A DNA stretch of 64,000 nucleotides from Pseudomonadota bacterium (GTDB lineage Bacteria; Pseudomonadota; Alphaproteobacteria; Rhodospirillales; Magnetospirillaceae). Both the position numbers and the translations under genes were made by a program. Of this stretch, positions 63,926-64,000 are shown piece after piece. The stretch lies in assembly GCA_021847015.1 (NCBI GenBank), contig JAJZVW010000011.1:48595-112594 (forward strand), read 5' to 3'. A model generated the notes under the pieces. That model ran no database searches and was not told the DNA's origin. It saw nothing but the letters and a program-made list of their open reading frames with translations. Within the stretch, counting starts at the first letter, position 1. Every line of letters begins with the position of its first letter.

Positions 63926-64000
63926 GTCATCCCGACCGAGCGCGAGCGAGCGGAGGGATCTTTCGCGCGAAAATGCCCGAAAGATCCCTCGGCTAAGATC
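63926..64000. repeat. Dispersed palindromic element, copy 5 (cut by the window end)
   Basis: Begins GTCATCCCGACCGAG and contains GAGGGATCTTTCGCGCGA and AAAGATCCCTCGG, matching the internal hairpin of copies 1-4. The terminal inverted repeat is not visible on the left, and the right side is beyond the window. Confidence 0.72.

Overview
The window is GC-rich chromosomal DNA with dense, mostly ATG/GTG-started genes, short intergenic gaps and frequent ATGA start/stop overlaps. ParE, enolase, CrcB, NarL- and OmpR-type regulators, a DUF155/RMD1 protein and the gene style point to an alphaproteobacterium. A Rhodospirillales or Magnetospirillum-like host is my guess; it is inference and not proved by any marker here. 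No rRNA, tRNA, CRISPR array or complete insertion sequence was recognised.

Region 1 (1-33.7 kb) is a large surface-polysaccharide locus interrupted by a few unrelated genes. A leftward operon (9400 to 120) carries two radical SAM proteins, a GT9 glycosyltransferase, a UDP-galactopyranose-mutase-like flavoprotein, an SDR epimerase, a GNAT acetyltransferase, a DegT aminotransferase and a glycosyltransferase. From the same intergenic region a rightward operon (9676 to 15830) carries an SDR, a HAD protein, an APH-type kinase, a split transketolase, a third radical SAM protein and a methyltransferase. A GT4-GT2 fusion glycosyltransferase follows. A leftward group (25413 to 20896) encodes an HddA/HddC-type GDP-heptose module with three SDR enzymes. 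After it come a TPR-GT9 protein and four paralogous glycosyltransferases (one inverted, three in tandem), separated by dispersed palindromic elements with terminal inverted repeats. Inside this region a leftward block encodes PAP2, CrcB, DUF190 and an NDH-2/SQR-like flavoprotein.

Region 2 (33.7-45.2 kb) is housekeeping: parE, a YciA-like thioesterase, enolase, a second CrcB/DUF190 pair preceded by a fluoride riboswitch and terminator, and a proteostasis block (single-PDZ HtrA protease, HtpX-like M48 protease, CbpA-like co-chaperone). Then come an OmpR-type two-component system behind a hairpin-rich leader, and a YbhB/PEBP protein.

Region 3 (45.3-64 kb) holds a 1282-residue protein built of 15-residue repeats, two tail-to-tail NarL-type regulators (the first with a degenerate receiver acidic pocket) and glycerate 2-kinase. 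It also holds a BaiN/HI0933-like flavoprotein, a PdeM-like phosphoesterase that has lost its metal ligands, a photolyase and an NTF2-like protein. The rest is a small envelope protein, a 969-residue membrane coiled-coil protein built of 25-residue repeats, a Wzx-like flippase with a truncated glycosyltransferase remnant behind it, a DUF155 protein and a two-TM sensor-like protein. The window ends in a fifth copy of the dispersed repeat.
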